A DNA stretch of 48,065 bases from JAGQRJ01 sp041402045 (GTDB lineage Bacteria > Planctomycetota > J058), in assembly GCA_041402045.1 (NCBI GenBank), contig JAWKSZ010000067.1:1-48065 (forward strand). Direction: 5' to 3'. How positions within the stretch are numbered: the stretch's first letter is position 1; each line of letters begins with the position of its first letter. Below are positions 23,589 to 32,873 of the stretch, one piece after another. The position numbers and the translations under genes were made by a program. The notes below the pieces were generated by a model, which did not search any database, was not told the DNA's origin, and saw nothing but the letters and a program-made list of their open reading frames with translations.

Positions 23589-24170
23589 CTACTCCACCTC
23601 GACCCACACGTAGCCGCGCAGGTCCCCGTCCGCGAAGCCGGTGGCCTGGTCGTCGGGGTAGTCCTGGGCCAGGGCGGCCTGGACCTCGCTCGAGAGCTCG
23701 TCCTGCGGGCCGTGGCAGAGTGTGCACGTCGCCTCCAGCCGGATCGGGAGCAGCGCGCGGAAGGTGCCCTCCGGCGCCACGCTGAAGCGGGGCTCGGCGA
23801 CCTGAGCCGCGACGTCCGCGGCCGCCCACGCGGGCGCGGCGTTCTGAGGGTTCCGCAGCTTGAAGCTCGTGCGGCCCACGCGCACGCCCTCGGGCGCGAC
23901 CTGGTCGGGCACCGCGGGGGCGACCTGCTTGCACGCCGCGATCCCCGCCGCCGGGCCGCCCTCCTGCAGCGCCGCCATGAGCTCGGCCTTGAGGGCTTTG
24001 CCCAGCGCCTGGGCCGTCTCCTGCGCGCGCGCGCGGCGCGGGTCCTGGGCGGCGTCCTGCGCCGGGGCGTCCGGGGCTGGCCCCTTCGGCGTAGGGGCCG
24101 GAGCGCTGCCGCCCTGGGGGCAGCCCACGAGTCCGAGGAGCAGGCAGGGGGCGAAGAGTCGGGCGCGCAC
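23589..24170 (-). CDS. DUF3365 (Tll0287-like) haem-binding lipoprotein
   Basis: A 193-residue lipoprotein with a signal peptide ending LLGLVGC (lipidated C17), then a Pro/Ala linker. The DUF3365 domain (about 45-193) contains a c-type haem motif CTLCH (C149, C152, H153) and GYVWVEV at the end. DUF3365 proteins such as Tll0287 are c-type haem proteins outside the cytoplasm and are thought to act in redox sensing. The GTG is one base after the stop of the universal stress gene, so the two are co-transcribed, which suggests a redox-stress context. Confidence 0.9.
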   Translation of the reverse strand: MRARLFAPCLLLGLVGCPQGGSAPAPTPKGPAPDAPAQDAAQDPRRARAQETAQALGKALKAELMAALQEGGPAAGIAACKQVAPAVPDQVAPEGVRVGRTSFKLRNPQNAAPAWAAADVAAQVAEPRFSVAPEGTFRALLPIRLEATCTLCHGPQDELSSEVQAALAQDYPDDQATGFADGDLRGYVWVEVE

Positions 24171-24171
24171 G

Positions 24172-25026
24172 CTAGCCCTCCAGGGTCCGCCGCACGAGCA
24201 GCGGGCAGGGGCAGTGCCGGATCACCGACTCGGCCACGGAGCCGAACCACCAGCGCGAGAAGCCGCTGCGTCCGTGGGTGGACATGGCGACCAGGTCGGC
24301 GTCGTCGGCGGCGGAGAGGATCTCCGCGACCTCCACGCCGTAGACCGCGCGGACCTCGACCTGAACGCCGGCTTCGGCCAGGCGCTGGCGCTGGGTCTCG
24401 AGGGACTCGCGCATGGCCTGCTCGTCCCACAGGGGGCCGGTGAGCAGCGGCGAGGGGACCTCGGTGTAGACCATGGGGTGCACGCGGAGCAGGGTGACCT
24501 TGGAGCCGTAGGCCAGGGCGAGGACGGTGACCGCGGGCAGGATCTGATCCGAGAGCGTCGAGCCGTCGAGGGGGACCAGGATCCGCTCGAAGTATTCGCC
24601 GCTCGCCTTCCGCTGCATGGCCTGGGGGTTGCCCACGAACAGGGGGACCGTGATCTCGCGCAGCACGCGCTCGGCTACGCTCCCGCGCATGAGGCGGCTG
24701 GCGCCGGTGCGGCCGTGGGTGGCCATGGCCACGAGGCCGGCGTCGACCTCCCGCGCGACCTCGAGGATCCGCTCGGCGGGCTCGCCGCGCTCCAGGCGCT
24801 GGGTCACGCGGAACCCGCGCGCCTCGAGCAGGGCCGCGGTCTGGGACAGCCGCGCCTGGGCCAGGTCCAGGGCGTCGGACTGCTCGGCGGCGGTGCCGCG
24901 CTCGCGCACCACGCGCAGGAGCACGATCGACTGACCGCGTCGCTTCAGCAGCGGCGTGATCGGGTCCAGGATCTCGCGCGCGAGGTCGGAGCCGTCGAGG
25001 GGGATCAGGGTCGGTTTCTCGGTCAT
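24172..25026 (-). CDS. Tandem-domain universal stress protein (UspA)
   Basis: A 284-residue protein with two UspA domains (about 3-137 and 146-284). Each begins with a strand and LDGS (LIPLDGSDLAREIL, ILVPLDGSTLSDQILP) and ends with an ATP-binding-type loop (MATHGRTGASRLMRGSVAER and MSTHGRSGFSRWWFGSVAES), so both may bind nucleotide. The ATG at 25026 follows GGAGAG and is preferred over the upstream frame. It forms a two-gene operon with the haem lipoprotein. UspA proteins accumulate under starvation and oxidative or respiratory stress. Confidence 0.95.
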   Translation of the reverse strand: MTEKPTLIPLDGSDLAREILDPITPLLKRRGQSIVLLRVVRERGTAAEQSDALDLAQARLSQTAALLEARGFRVTQRLERGEPAERILEVAREVDAGLVAMATHGRTGASRLMRGSVAERVLREITVPLFVGNPQAMQRKASGEYFERILVPLDGSTLSDQILPAVTVLALAYGSKVTLLRVHPMVYTEVPSPLLTGPLWDEQAMRESLETQRQRLAEAGVQVEVRAVYGVEVAEILSAADDADLVAMSTHGRSGFSRWWFGSVAESVIRHCPCPLLVRRTLEG

Positions 25027-25105
25027 GACTCTCTCCGGGAGCACAGCCTAAGGGAGCAGGCCCGGTTCGGCGATGTCCGCTGGTGGTTCGGTTCGCGGAA
25101 CCCGC

Positions 25106-26689
25106 TCAGCAGGTGCCGACGGCGCGGAACGCCGCCTCGATGCTCGCCGCGGGGGAGCCCTCGGTGTCGATCCGGGTCACCTGGGCCTCCGTGACGGGCT
25201 CGAAGGCGGCGGCCATGCGCTGGTAGATCGCCCAGTCGGCGTCCGAAGCGTCTCCGGTCTGGACGCGGGCCGCGAGCCGCGCGCGGGTGGTCTCGGGGCT
25301 GGCCTCGCACACGAGCACGCGGCAGGGGACCCCCAGCTCGGCCGCCGCGGCGGCGAAGCGCGCGCGGTCCGCCGCGCGGGAGAAGGAGGCGTCGACCAGC
25401 ACCCGCTCGCCGGCGAACAGCGCGTCCTGGGCGCGCTCCAGGCAGGTGGCGTAGGTCCGTTCGGTGTGCGCCCGCGTGTAGAGCCCGCCTTCGAACTCGG
25501 CGGCGGCGGAGTCCTCCGGCGCGAGGCCCGCGAGCTCCTTGCGCACGGCGTCCGCGCGGATCCAGCGGAACCCGCGCTCGGCCAGGCCGCGGGCGAGGGT
25601 CGACTTCCCGCTGGCCGGGAGTCCACCCACGAGCAAGAGCAGCGGCCCCTCGCCCGGGGGGGCGAGCAGGCTCAGCGCGTAGAGGAAGTGCCCCCGGGCG
25701 CGGTCGCGGGCCGCGCGGCGTTCGGCCTGGGGGACCTCGTCCTGGGCGGCCTTGAAGCTGCGCACCTTGCCCCGGACCACGGCGCGGTAGGCGAGGTAGT
25801 GCTCGAGCAGCTCGCGGCCGTCCTCCCCGGCGCGCGCGAAGTAGCGCTCGGTCAGGGCGTGGGCGAGGTCGGGGCGCAGCGCGCGCTCGAGCTCCATGAC
25901 CGGGAACGCCAGGTCCGCCAGCGGGTCGCCGTAGCGGAAGCGCTCGTTGAACTCGATGCAGTCGACGACGACCAGCCCGTCGTCGAGGGCGTAGACGTGC
26001 TCCAGGCGCAGGTCTCCGTGGCAGTCGCAGGGGGCGCCGCGGCGGACCCGCGCCTCGATCGAGCTCTGCAGCGCCTCGAGCCGGGCCTCGGTCGCGGCGG
26101 CCAGGCGGCGGTGCACCTCGGGGTGGATCGTGCTCCCGCGAAACGGCTCGAGCTGGGTGAAGTTCTCGCGGCAGTTGCCGGCGACGGTCGCGAACTCGCC
26201 GAAGGCGGCGATCCGCGGGTCGCGCGCCGCGCGGGCGTGAAAGTCGGCCAGGAGCTCGGCCAGGGCCTCGACCTCGGCCACCGTGAGCGCTCCCGCGGCG
26301 ACCCGCGCCTTGAAGGTGCGCTCGGCGGGCAGGCGGCGCATGACCACGGCGTAGTCGACGGTCTCTCCGGCGCCGTCGAGGGCCAGGCTGCCGTCGGCCT
26401 CACGGGTGATCCGGGCCACGCGCTCGTAGACCCGGGGGGCGAGGCGCCGGTTGAGCTCGACCTCGGCCTCGCAGCAGGCCCGGCGCTGCTCGAGGGTGGA
26501 GTAGTCGAGGAACCCCAGGTCCACCGGCTTCTTCAGCTTGTAGACCCAGTCCCCGGCGAGGAACACCCGGGAGATATGCGTCTGCACGAGCTCGACGCCC
26601 TCGGGCACGGGGTGGGGGTAGGTCCCGGGGTCTTGGAACGCGGCGATCAGCGCCTCCGCGCTGAGCGTGTCCTCGGTGCTGGCGTTCAC
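25106..26689 (-). CDS. Fused APH-like phosphotransferase and AAA/P-loop kinase
   Basis: A 527-residue fusion. Residues about 1-330 resemble the aminoglycoside phosphotransferase/choline kinase fold, with the catalytic loop CDCHGDLRLEHV and metal-binding VVVDCIEFN. Residues about 345-527 are an AAA_33-type P-loop kinase with Walker A GGLPASGKST and RADAVRKELAG. This fused architecture is widespread and its substrate is unknown. Resistance should not be assumed. GTG at 26689 has GGAGGAGG upstream, which decides against earlier in-frame codons. A 394-base gap with a MITE lies upstream. Confidence 0.92.
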   Translation of the reverse strand: MNASTEDTLSAEALIAAFQDPGTYPHPVPEGVELVQTHISRVFLAGDWVYKLKKPVDLGFLDYSTLEQRRACCEAEVELNRRLAPRVYERVARITREADGSLALDGAGETVDYAVVMRRLPAERTFKARVAAGALTVAEVEALAELLADFHARAARDPRIAAFGEFATVAGNCRENFTQLEPFRGSTIHPEVHRRLAAATEARLEALQSSIEARVRRGAPCDCHGDLRLEHVYALDDGLVVVDCIEFNERFRYGDPLADLAFPVMELERALRPDLAHALTERYFARAGEDGRELLEHYLAYRAVVRGKVRSFKAAQDEVPQAERRAARDRARGHFLYALSLLAPPGEGPLLLLVGGLPASGKSTLARGLAERGFRWIRADAVRKELAGLAPEDSAAAEFEGGLYTRAHTERTYATCLERAQDALFAGERVLVDASFSRAADRARFAAAAAELGVPCRVLVCEASPETTRARLAARVQTGDASDADWAIYQRMAAAFEPVTEAQVTRIDTEGSPAASIEAAFRAVGTC

Positions 26690-26769
26690 GGGGTCCTCCT
26701 CCCAGGGTCGCGCCGGGCATGCTCGCACACGGGGGCTCGCCGCGACGGCGCGTCAGGTGTGACGGGGCA

Positions 26770-26787
26770 TGCGCCAGGGCTGGCGCA
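26770..26787. terminator. Small GC hairpin beside the MITE
   Basis: A perfect 7-bp stem (TGCGCCA/TGGCGCA) with a 4-base loop, just outside the element at 26793. It lies downstream of the kinase gene at 27084-30306 and upstream of the phosphotransferase gene. It could terminate the former, but the MITE lies between, so the link is uncertain. The gap otherwise (26690-26769, 26952-27083) shows nothing clear. Confidence 0.35.
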
Positions 26788-26792
26788 CGCTA

Positions 26793-26949
26793 GTGCTGCG
26801 CGTCAGAAGTTCCGGTACAGGTCGCGCAGCAATCGTCGTCCCTGGCTAGGCGCGAGGAGGGAGCAATGCGGGCCATTGTGACCGACGAGCAACAACGCCA
26901 GGGGCGGCGAGGGCAAGCGAGATGTACCGGAACTTCTGACGTGCTGCAC
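26793..26949. mobile_element. 157-bp MITE of IS630/Tc1-mariner type
   Basis: Terminal inverted repeats of 27 bp at 26793-26819 and 26923-26949 match at 25 of 27 positions (inner 19 bp CGTCAGAAGTTCCGGTACA and its exact complement). Both ends abut a TA dinucleotide (26791-26792 and 26950-26951) within CTAG, which is the target and duplication expected of IS630-family elements. Inside, an ATG at 26866 has GAGGAGG upstream and opens 28 codons (MRAIVTDEQQRQGRR...) that run through the right repeat to a stop at 26950-26952. This looks like the first codons of a deleted transposase. The element is non-autonomous. Confidence 0.85.
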
Positions 26950-27083
26950 TAGCACTCCTGCGCTCGCCCAGCGCTCACGCGGGCAGCGACGAGCGTCCCG
27001 CGTCAGGGCGAGCAACACCTACAGGGCCAGAGGGGTGGACGAGAAGACCGCGGCCGGGGCGGTGCGCACCGGAGATCGGTGGT

Positions 27084-30000
27084 TCAGGACCCCTGGCCCG
27101 CGCGGAGGGCGGCGAGGATCTGCTCGTAGTCCGGATTGCCCGCGAGGGTGGTGAGCTCCGAGCGAGTCAGGGCGGCGGGGGTCACCCGGGGCGGCAACGG
27201 ATCGTGCCACTCGAGCCGATCCCGGGTGTTGCTCCAGATCCGGTTGAGGTAGGCCTTGCGCAGCGCGCCGATCGCCTTGCCCGGCTCGCCGAGGAGCGCG
27301 TAGGCCCGCGCCTCGTGCACGTGGACCGTGGCCCAGTGCATGCGGCTCGGCGCGTCGGTGTAGACGCTGCGGTCGACGAACTCGACCGAGAGCTGGCGCA
27401 AGGGCTCGATCGCGGCCAGGGCGTCCTGGGGTCGATTCCAGGCGAGGAAGGCTGCGGCGACCTGCTCCCGATCGAAGAGCTCCCGCGCCCACTCCTCGCG
27501 GCCCTTGCGCTCGCGAGGTCCGGGGGCGTAGCCGGCCTCCAGGGTCGCGGCGAGGGAGGCGTCGCCCGTCTTGCGCGCCCAGGCGGCGCGGAGGAGCGCC
27601 CCCCGCGAACCATAGGTGGCGTCGAGCTCGGCCGCGCGCTCGAGGCTGGCTTCGGTCGGCCCCCGCTGGCCCTCGCGGGCCGAGAGGTAGGCCCCCCGCA
27701 GGTGCAGCTCCGGGTTCGTAGGGTCGGCCTGGAGCGCGAGGTCGAGCACCTCCCGCTGCCGCTCGCGGAGGTCGGGGTGCGACTCGAGCAGCGCCAGGTA
27801 GAAGTCCACGCCGTCGGCGCTGAGGGGGTCCGCCTCGAAGGCCAGGCGCTGATACTCGGTGGCCAGGCTCAGGTCCGCGCCCAGGGTCAGGGCCGTGCGG
27901 GCCACGTAGTAGAGCGGGAAGGGGTGATACGGCGCGAGGAAGCTGGCCGCGCGATTCGCGAGCACGCTGCGCTGCGTGTCCTTGGTGCGCTTGAGCAGAT
28001 AGCCCTGGAGGTTGAACAGGGCCACGTCGCCCTCGAGCTTCCCGTCCCGGGAGCGCCAGGCCGAACCGGCGCGGGCGAAGTCCCCCCGCGCGTCCTTGGC
28101 CCGGCCCTCGGCGAGCGCCACCGCGCCGCGCACGAGCTGCAAGCAGTAGGCTTCGTCTGCGGGGTCTTCGGGCGCGCGAGGCAGCCGCGCTGCGGCGGCC
28201 TTCACGTCACCTCGGAGCAACGCCATGCGCGCGAAGTAGGCCGTCGCCTCGGGGGGCGCGCCCGGCCGACTCACCGCCTCACGCAGCGCAGCCTCGATCC
28301 GCTCCCGCGCGGGCTGGAGGTCTTCCACCCCGTGCTGAGACGCAGCGAAGCAGGCCTCCGCGGCGCGGAGCGCCGTCTCGGCGGCCGGCGCCTCGCCCTC
28401 GCCCAGGCCCTCGGCCCCCAGGCTGAGGGCCTGCCGATATTCCCCCAGGAGCGCGTGGGCCACGATCAGCTCGCGCAGCGCGGCCTGGCGCTGCGCCGGG
28501 TCCTCGCTCAAGCCCCGGGCGCGCTCCAGGACGTCCTGCGCCGCCGCGACGTCGAGCAGGCGCAGGTGGCACGTGCCCGCGTGGTAGAGCAGCGTCGCGT
28601 CGTCCGGGTAGTCCTCGAGCAGCTTCTGGATCCGCGGCAGGGCCGTGCCGCAGTAGTCGATCCGAGCCTGCGGATCCTCGGGCGGCGCCTGCCCCAGGGC
28701 GTCCGCGATCCGGGTCTCGCGCACACTCTGGGCGCGGGCGGCCACGGTGTAGAGCGCGAACCCCAGCCCCGCGGCCACGACCACCGCGGAGGCCGCCAGG
28801 GCCACCAGCACCCGCGGGCGACGCAGCTGGCGACGCAGCCGCTTGAGCAGCGGAGGACGGCGCGCGTGCAGCGTGCCCTGGCCCGCCAGGTAGCGCTCGA
28901 GGTCCTGGGCCAGGTCCCCGGCGGTCGCGTAGCGGTCCTCGGGGGTCTTGGCCAGGGCGCACTCGATGATCGCGCGCAGCACCTTGTCCGGCGCCTCGCC
29001 GCGCAGCTCGGGGGGCGGGGCGAAGGGAGGCGGCAACGGCAGGGGCTGCGGCGACGACGAGAGCGTCTCCGGCAGCTTGCCCTCGGGCCCGTGACGGGTC
29101 GAGATCTCGGTGCGCTCCTCGCTCAGGGTCTCGTCGACCACCAGGTCCTCGGAGCTCACGAAGGGGTTCGGCCCCACGTTGCGATCGGGGCGGAGTAGCG
29201 CGCGCCGGTCCAGTCCGGTGGCTCGCGCATGATCCGGAGGTAGAGGTCCATGACGGTGCGCGAGCGGAACGGATAGCGCCCGGTAGCGCACACGAAGAGC
29301 ATGATCCTGTCGTCCGACGCCCCGCGGCGAATCTGCTCGGGGGCCATGAACAGCGGCGCGGCCCAGCCGTGGTCGTGGGTCTGGTCAGCTCGCCCTGCTC
29401 GTCCTCCTCGTCCTTCGCCAGGCCGAAGTCCACGACCCGGGCCGCGCCCTCGCGCGTGATCAGCACGTTCGCGGGCTTGAGGTCGCGGTGGATCACCCCG
29501 CGCTCGTGGGCGTGCTGCACGGCGTGGGCGACCTCGATCAGGAGCTCGAGTCGGCGCTGCAGCGGCAGCGGCTGGTCGCGGTTCTTGAGCGCCTGGTGCA
29601 GGGTCTTGGCCTCCTGCACCAGGTCCATGGTCAGGTAGTAGACGTCGCCCTCGTGACCGAAGTCGTGGACCGCGATGATCCCCGGGTGGCGCAGCTTCTG
29701 CACCGCCGCCGCCTCGCGGCGGAAGCGCGCGACCTGGTGCTCGCGCCCGTCCTCGCTGGGGGTCAGGAGCTTGAGCGCGACGTCCTTGTCGAGGTCGAAG
29801 TGCCGCGCGCGATAGACCACGCCCATGGCCCCGCGCCCGATCTCCTCGAACAGCTTGTAGCGCCCGAACACGGTCTGGCCGTGCTGGGGCAGCCCGGCCT
29901 TGCGCCGCGGCCAGGGCTGGGTGTCGCTCTGCACGTCCCGCGCCGCCGGCGGGATCAAGGTCCCGTCGACGCTGATCTCGGCCCCGCAGCGCGGGCAGAG

Positions 30001-30306
30001 CCCGGCGCGGGTCTGAGAGCCCGCGACGATCACCGCCCGGGCGTCGCAGGCCTCGCAAATGTACGTGTGCTCTCGAACCAGGTCCCGGGCCTGGCGCAGC
30101 TCGGGTTCGCTCAGCACCTCGCGCTTGAGCAGGAAGCGCAGGAACGGGATCCGCGGCTTCTGGTCGCGCGCCCGGCGCTTCTGCTCCTTGAGCGCGGTCA
30201 CCGCCTGGCTCTTCCCGAGCAGGCCGTGCTTGACCAGGAGCCGCGCGACCTCGATATCCGGGTGACGCCGGGAGAGTCGGCGGCTGGCTCCCTCGGGCGG
30301 GCTCAC
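27084..30306 (-). pseudogene. Ser/Thr kinase with TPR region, two frameshifts
   Basis: Read as one gene, about 1,075 codons. From the GTG at 30306: an N-terminal helical domain (ARLLVKHGLLGKSQAVTALK), a zinc-ribbon-like CxxC pair (CEAC, CPRC), then a kinase domain with GRGAMGVVY, VALKLL and HRDLKPANV, all in one frame. Near 29382 the frame slips -1 (LFMAPEQI in the second frame), and near 29200 it slips -1 again into the third (NPFVSSEDLVVDE, a membrane segment near 28770, then a long TPR region to 27084). Between MAPEQ and CATGRYPF about eight residues are missing, including the conserved Asp of helix F. Dead kinase or sequence errors. Its start overlaps the upstream stop by four bases. Confidence 0.8.
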
Positions 30307-31526
30307 TCCTGTTTGCCCCCCAGCGTCTCCACCCAGGCTGCGCGCTCGGGGCCGAGGTCCTTGCCCGTCAGCATGCGCAAGGTGCGCGCGAAGAGCGCGT
30401 TCAGGTCGGCGTCGGGGTCGTCCGTCGACCGCATGCGCAGGGCGATCTCGCGGGTGGGGACCTCCCCGGGCTGACGCTCCCCGAGCACCTGGAAGAACAC
30501 CAGCCCGGCGCCCACCGCCTCCGCGTCGTCGCGCTCGAGCGCGCTGAGCGCCGGGGCCACGCCCTCGGTCGGCGCGTGCAGCGCGAGGGCCAGGAGCGCC
30601 GCGCTGAGCGGGCTCGGGAGCACGTTCTTGCGCGGGTCCTCGGCCCCGCTGAACACCGTGGGCTCGGCCGTGGCCTCTTGCGCGAGGGAGACGAGGGCCG
30701 CGATCAGCGGGCGCTTGGCGCCTTGCTCGATATGCGCAGCGAGGGACTCCAGCCCCTGGGTGGCGACGGTCTGCACCGCCGGCACGTCGTCGGTCCGCGC
30801 CAGGGTCACCAGCCGCTCCAGCGCTCGGGGGCCGTGGAGCGCGCCCAGGCCGCGCGCGACCTCCATGCGCAGCCGATAGCGATCGGGCCCCGCCAGGTCG
30901 GGGCGCTCCAGGACCTGGATCAGGAGCGGCTCGTCGCCAGGCCCCCCGAAGCAGGTCGCGATCCGCAGGTTCACGAACAGCGCGGTGCTGTCCAGCTCCT
31001 GGGCCTGGAGCTGCGCCCGCAGCCCCTCCCGGGCGGCGCTGATCAACGGGGTCGAGTGCCCGGCGATCACCCCTTGGAGGAAGCTGGCGTAGAGCTCGGG
31101 GTCGAGGGGCAGGCGCACGAAGGTGTCGCCGAGGCAGGCCACCACCTGCAGTTGGGGCCCGAAGTGGCGCAGCGGGAAGCGCCCGAAGCTCGGGGTCGGC
31201 ACGAGGAAGCTGTCCCCGCTGGGCTCGCCGCGCAAGATCAGGAACGCGCGCTCCTCCGGGGACGACGGCGGGCCGTCGGCCAGGTCGGGGTGGAACAGCC
31301 CCTGGACCCGCAGCACGTCGTCGTTGCGGTCGGGCCCCTTCAGGGTGCGCTCCACCCGGTAGCGGACCTCGTTGGCCCCGACCTGCACGGCCTGCGCCAG
31401 GACCACCAGGTCTGCGTCCGCCAACGCGTCCTCGAGGCGGGGGTCGTCCCACACCACGGTCGACTGCCCCCAGGCGGCGCCGGCGACGATCGCCCAGGTC
31501 AGAAGAGTGCGTGCCACGTCCCTCAT
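30303..31526 (-). CDS. Secreted protein with HEAT-like helical repeats
   Basis: A 407-residue exported protein. MRDVARTLLTWAIVAGAAWG is a signal peptide. Residues about 25-150 look beta-rich (LADADLVVLAQAVQVGANEV, RYRVERTLKGP), reminiscent of a small exported domain common in Planctomycetota. Residues about 170-400 are helical and repetitive (YRLRMEVARGLGALHGPRAL, VPAVQTVATQGLESLAAHI), resembling HEAT repeats. I do not recognise a function. The ATG overlaps the upstream stop by four bases and its own stop overlaps the kinase start by four, so the three genes are translationally coupled. Confidence 0.8.
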   Translation of the reverse strand: MRDVARTLLTWAIVAGAAWGQSTVVWDDPRLEDALADADLVVLAQAVQVGANEVRYRVERTLKGPDRNDDVLRVQGLFHPDLADGPPSSPEERAFLILRGEPSGDSFLVPTPSFGRFPLRHFGPQLQVVACLGDTFVRLPLDPELYASFLQGVIAGHSTPLISAAREGLRAQLQAQELDSTALFVNLRIATCFGGPGDEPLLIQVLERPDLAGPDRYRLRMEVARGLGALHGPRALERLVTLARTDDVPAVQTVATQGLESLAAHIEQGAKRPLIAALVSLAQEATAEPTVFSGAEDPRKNVLPSPLSAALLALALHAPTEGVAPALSALERDDAEAVGAGLVFFQVLGERQPGEVPTREIALRMRSTDDPDADLNALFARTLRMLTGKDLGPERAAWVETLGGKQE

Positions 31527-32727
31527 GAAACCCCCAAGAACCGCGCCCAGCGGCGCTCCGCCTCGGCGGCGCGCGAGGCGTCCCACGGTTGAAGGGCGCC
31601 GCCGCCGTCGAGGCTGGCGCGCAGGCCTTCCCGCGCGCGCTGGGCTGGAGAAGAGTCGTCCTGCGCCGCGAACCACACCCAGCCCCAGGTCAGGACCCAG
31701 TCGGCTTCACCGCTCAGCACGTCCAGGGCGGCCTGGCCGTCGCCCCGCAGCTCGTGGGTGCGCAGCAAGCGCAGCCAGCCCTCGGCCCGTCGGCTCAGCC
31801 GCCCCCGGGCGTCGGTCGCGCCGGCGAGGTAGGCGCACACGCCGCGCGCCAGCGCCTCGGGGGCTTCCACCCCGCGCAGAGGTGCGCGCCCAGCGCCCAG
31901 CGCGCGCGGTCGAGCAGGTCGTCCGCCGGCTCGTCGGCGCGGCGCAGCGTCCCTGGCTGCGCGAGCTCGGCCGTCGGCTCGAGCTCCACGGTGAACGTGA
32001 GGGGACCGGGCGCCGGACCGCCCAGCCGCTCGGCGAGCTCGAGCAGGGCCTCCAGCGCGGCGTCGAGCTCCTGTGCCTGCGCGGCCGGGAGGTCGGAGGC
32101 CAGCGCAACCTGCCCACCTTCGCGCAGCTCCCACCCCGGGCGGAACGCCTTGACCCGTCCGCTCGCAGGCGCCGGGCGCCGCGCGAGCTTCAGCTCTGCG
32201 TCGAAGCCGCTGCGCTCGGCGCCCGCGGGCAACGCCGCGATCAGCCGCTCCAGCCCCGCGGCGTCGCGCACGTCCGCCAGGTGCTGCGCCCGCGGCCAGG
32301 CCGCGGGCCCGGCCTCCAGGGCTGCGACGTGCTCGAGGATCCGCGTCCGCAGCTCGGCGTAGCCCGGCTCCTCCGCGAGGGCCGCGGCGCGCTCGAGCAC
32401 GTCCAGGGCGGCGGGCCCGTCGCTCGCCGCCAGGGCTTCGCGCTCGAGGGCGGCCAGGCGGTCCTCGCTGGGGTCGGCCCGGCGCGCGCCGCGCCGCGCG
32501 CGGCGTCCGCGACGCGTCGGCGCCTCGGCCTCGGGCTGGGCCTCGGGATCACGCTCCTCCGCCACCTGCGGCGTACGCGGCTGCGCCGCCGACTCGGGGA
32601 CGGGGGCCGGCGCGAGCACGCGGTTCGCGATCAGGAGCCCGATCACGAGGAACGCCAGGGCGCCGTCCCACACCACGAGCTCCGTGATCCGCATGCGGGT
32701 CGAGGGCAGGACTTTCGACCGCTCCAA
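31523..32727 (-). pseudogene. Membrane-anchored protein of unknown function, one frameshift
   Basis: About 401 codons. One membrane segment near the N-terminus (LAFLVIGLLIANRVLAP) is followed by an acidic/basic linker and helical segments (LDVLERAAALAEEPGYAELR, LIAALPAGAERSGF). Near 31875 a -1 slip in a GGGG run moves the frame from GAHLCAG to VEAPEALARGVCAYLAGA, which continues to ARFLGVS and the stop at 31523. The TTG at 32727 is proposed as start because AGGAGG lies nine bases upstream (32742-32737). ATG 32694 lacks one. First gene of the three-gene coupled operon. Function not recognised, and the frameshift may be a sequencing error. Confidence 0.65.
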
Positions 32728-32873
32728 CGTCAGCGACCTCCTGGGTTTGGGCGCCGCGCGCGCCCTGGAGCATTCTCGGCGCCCGGTTTCTCCCTGGCAA
32801 GTCGCCCGGTGGCGCTGACGTGAGGCGTGCGGGCGCGGGGGGTGGCCCGTAGGATCCGCCGCGAGGAGGCAGC

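Noticed and set aside
25106..26689. Aminoglycoside-resistance phosphotransferase
   Set aside because: The APH-like fold is present but fused to a P-loop kinase in a widespread housekeeping-type architecture. Nothing points to drug substrates.
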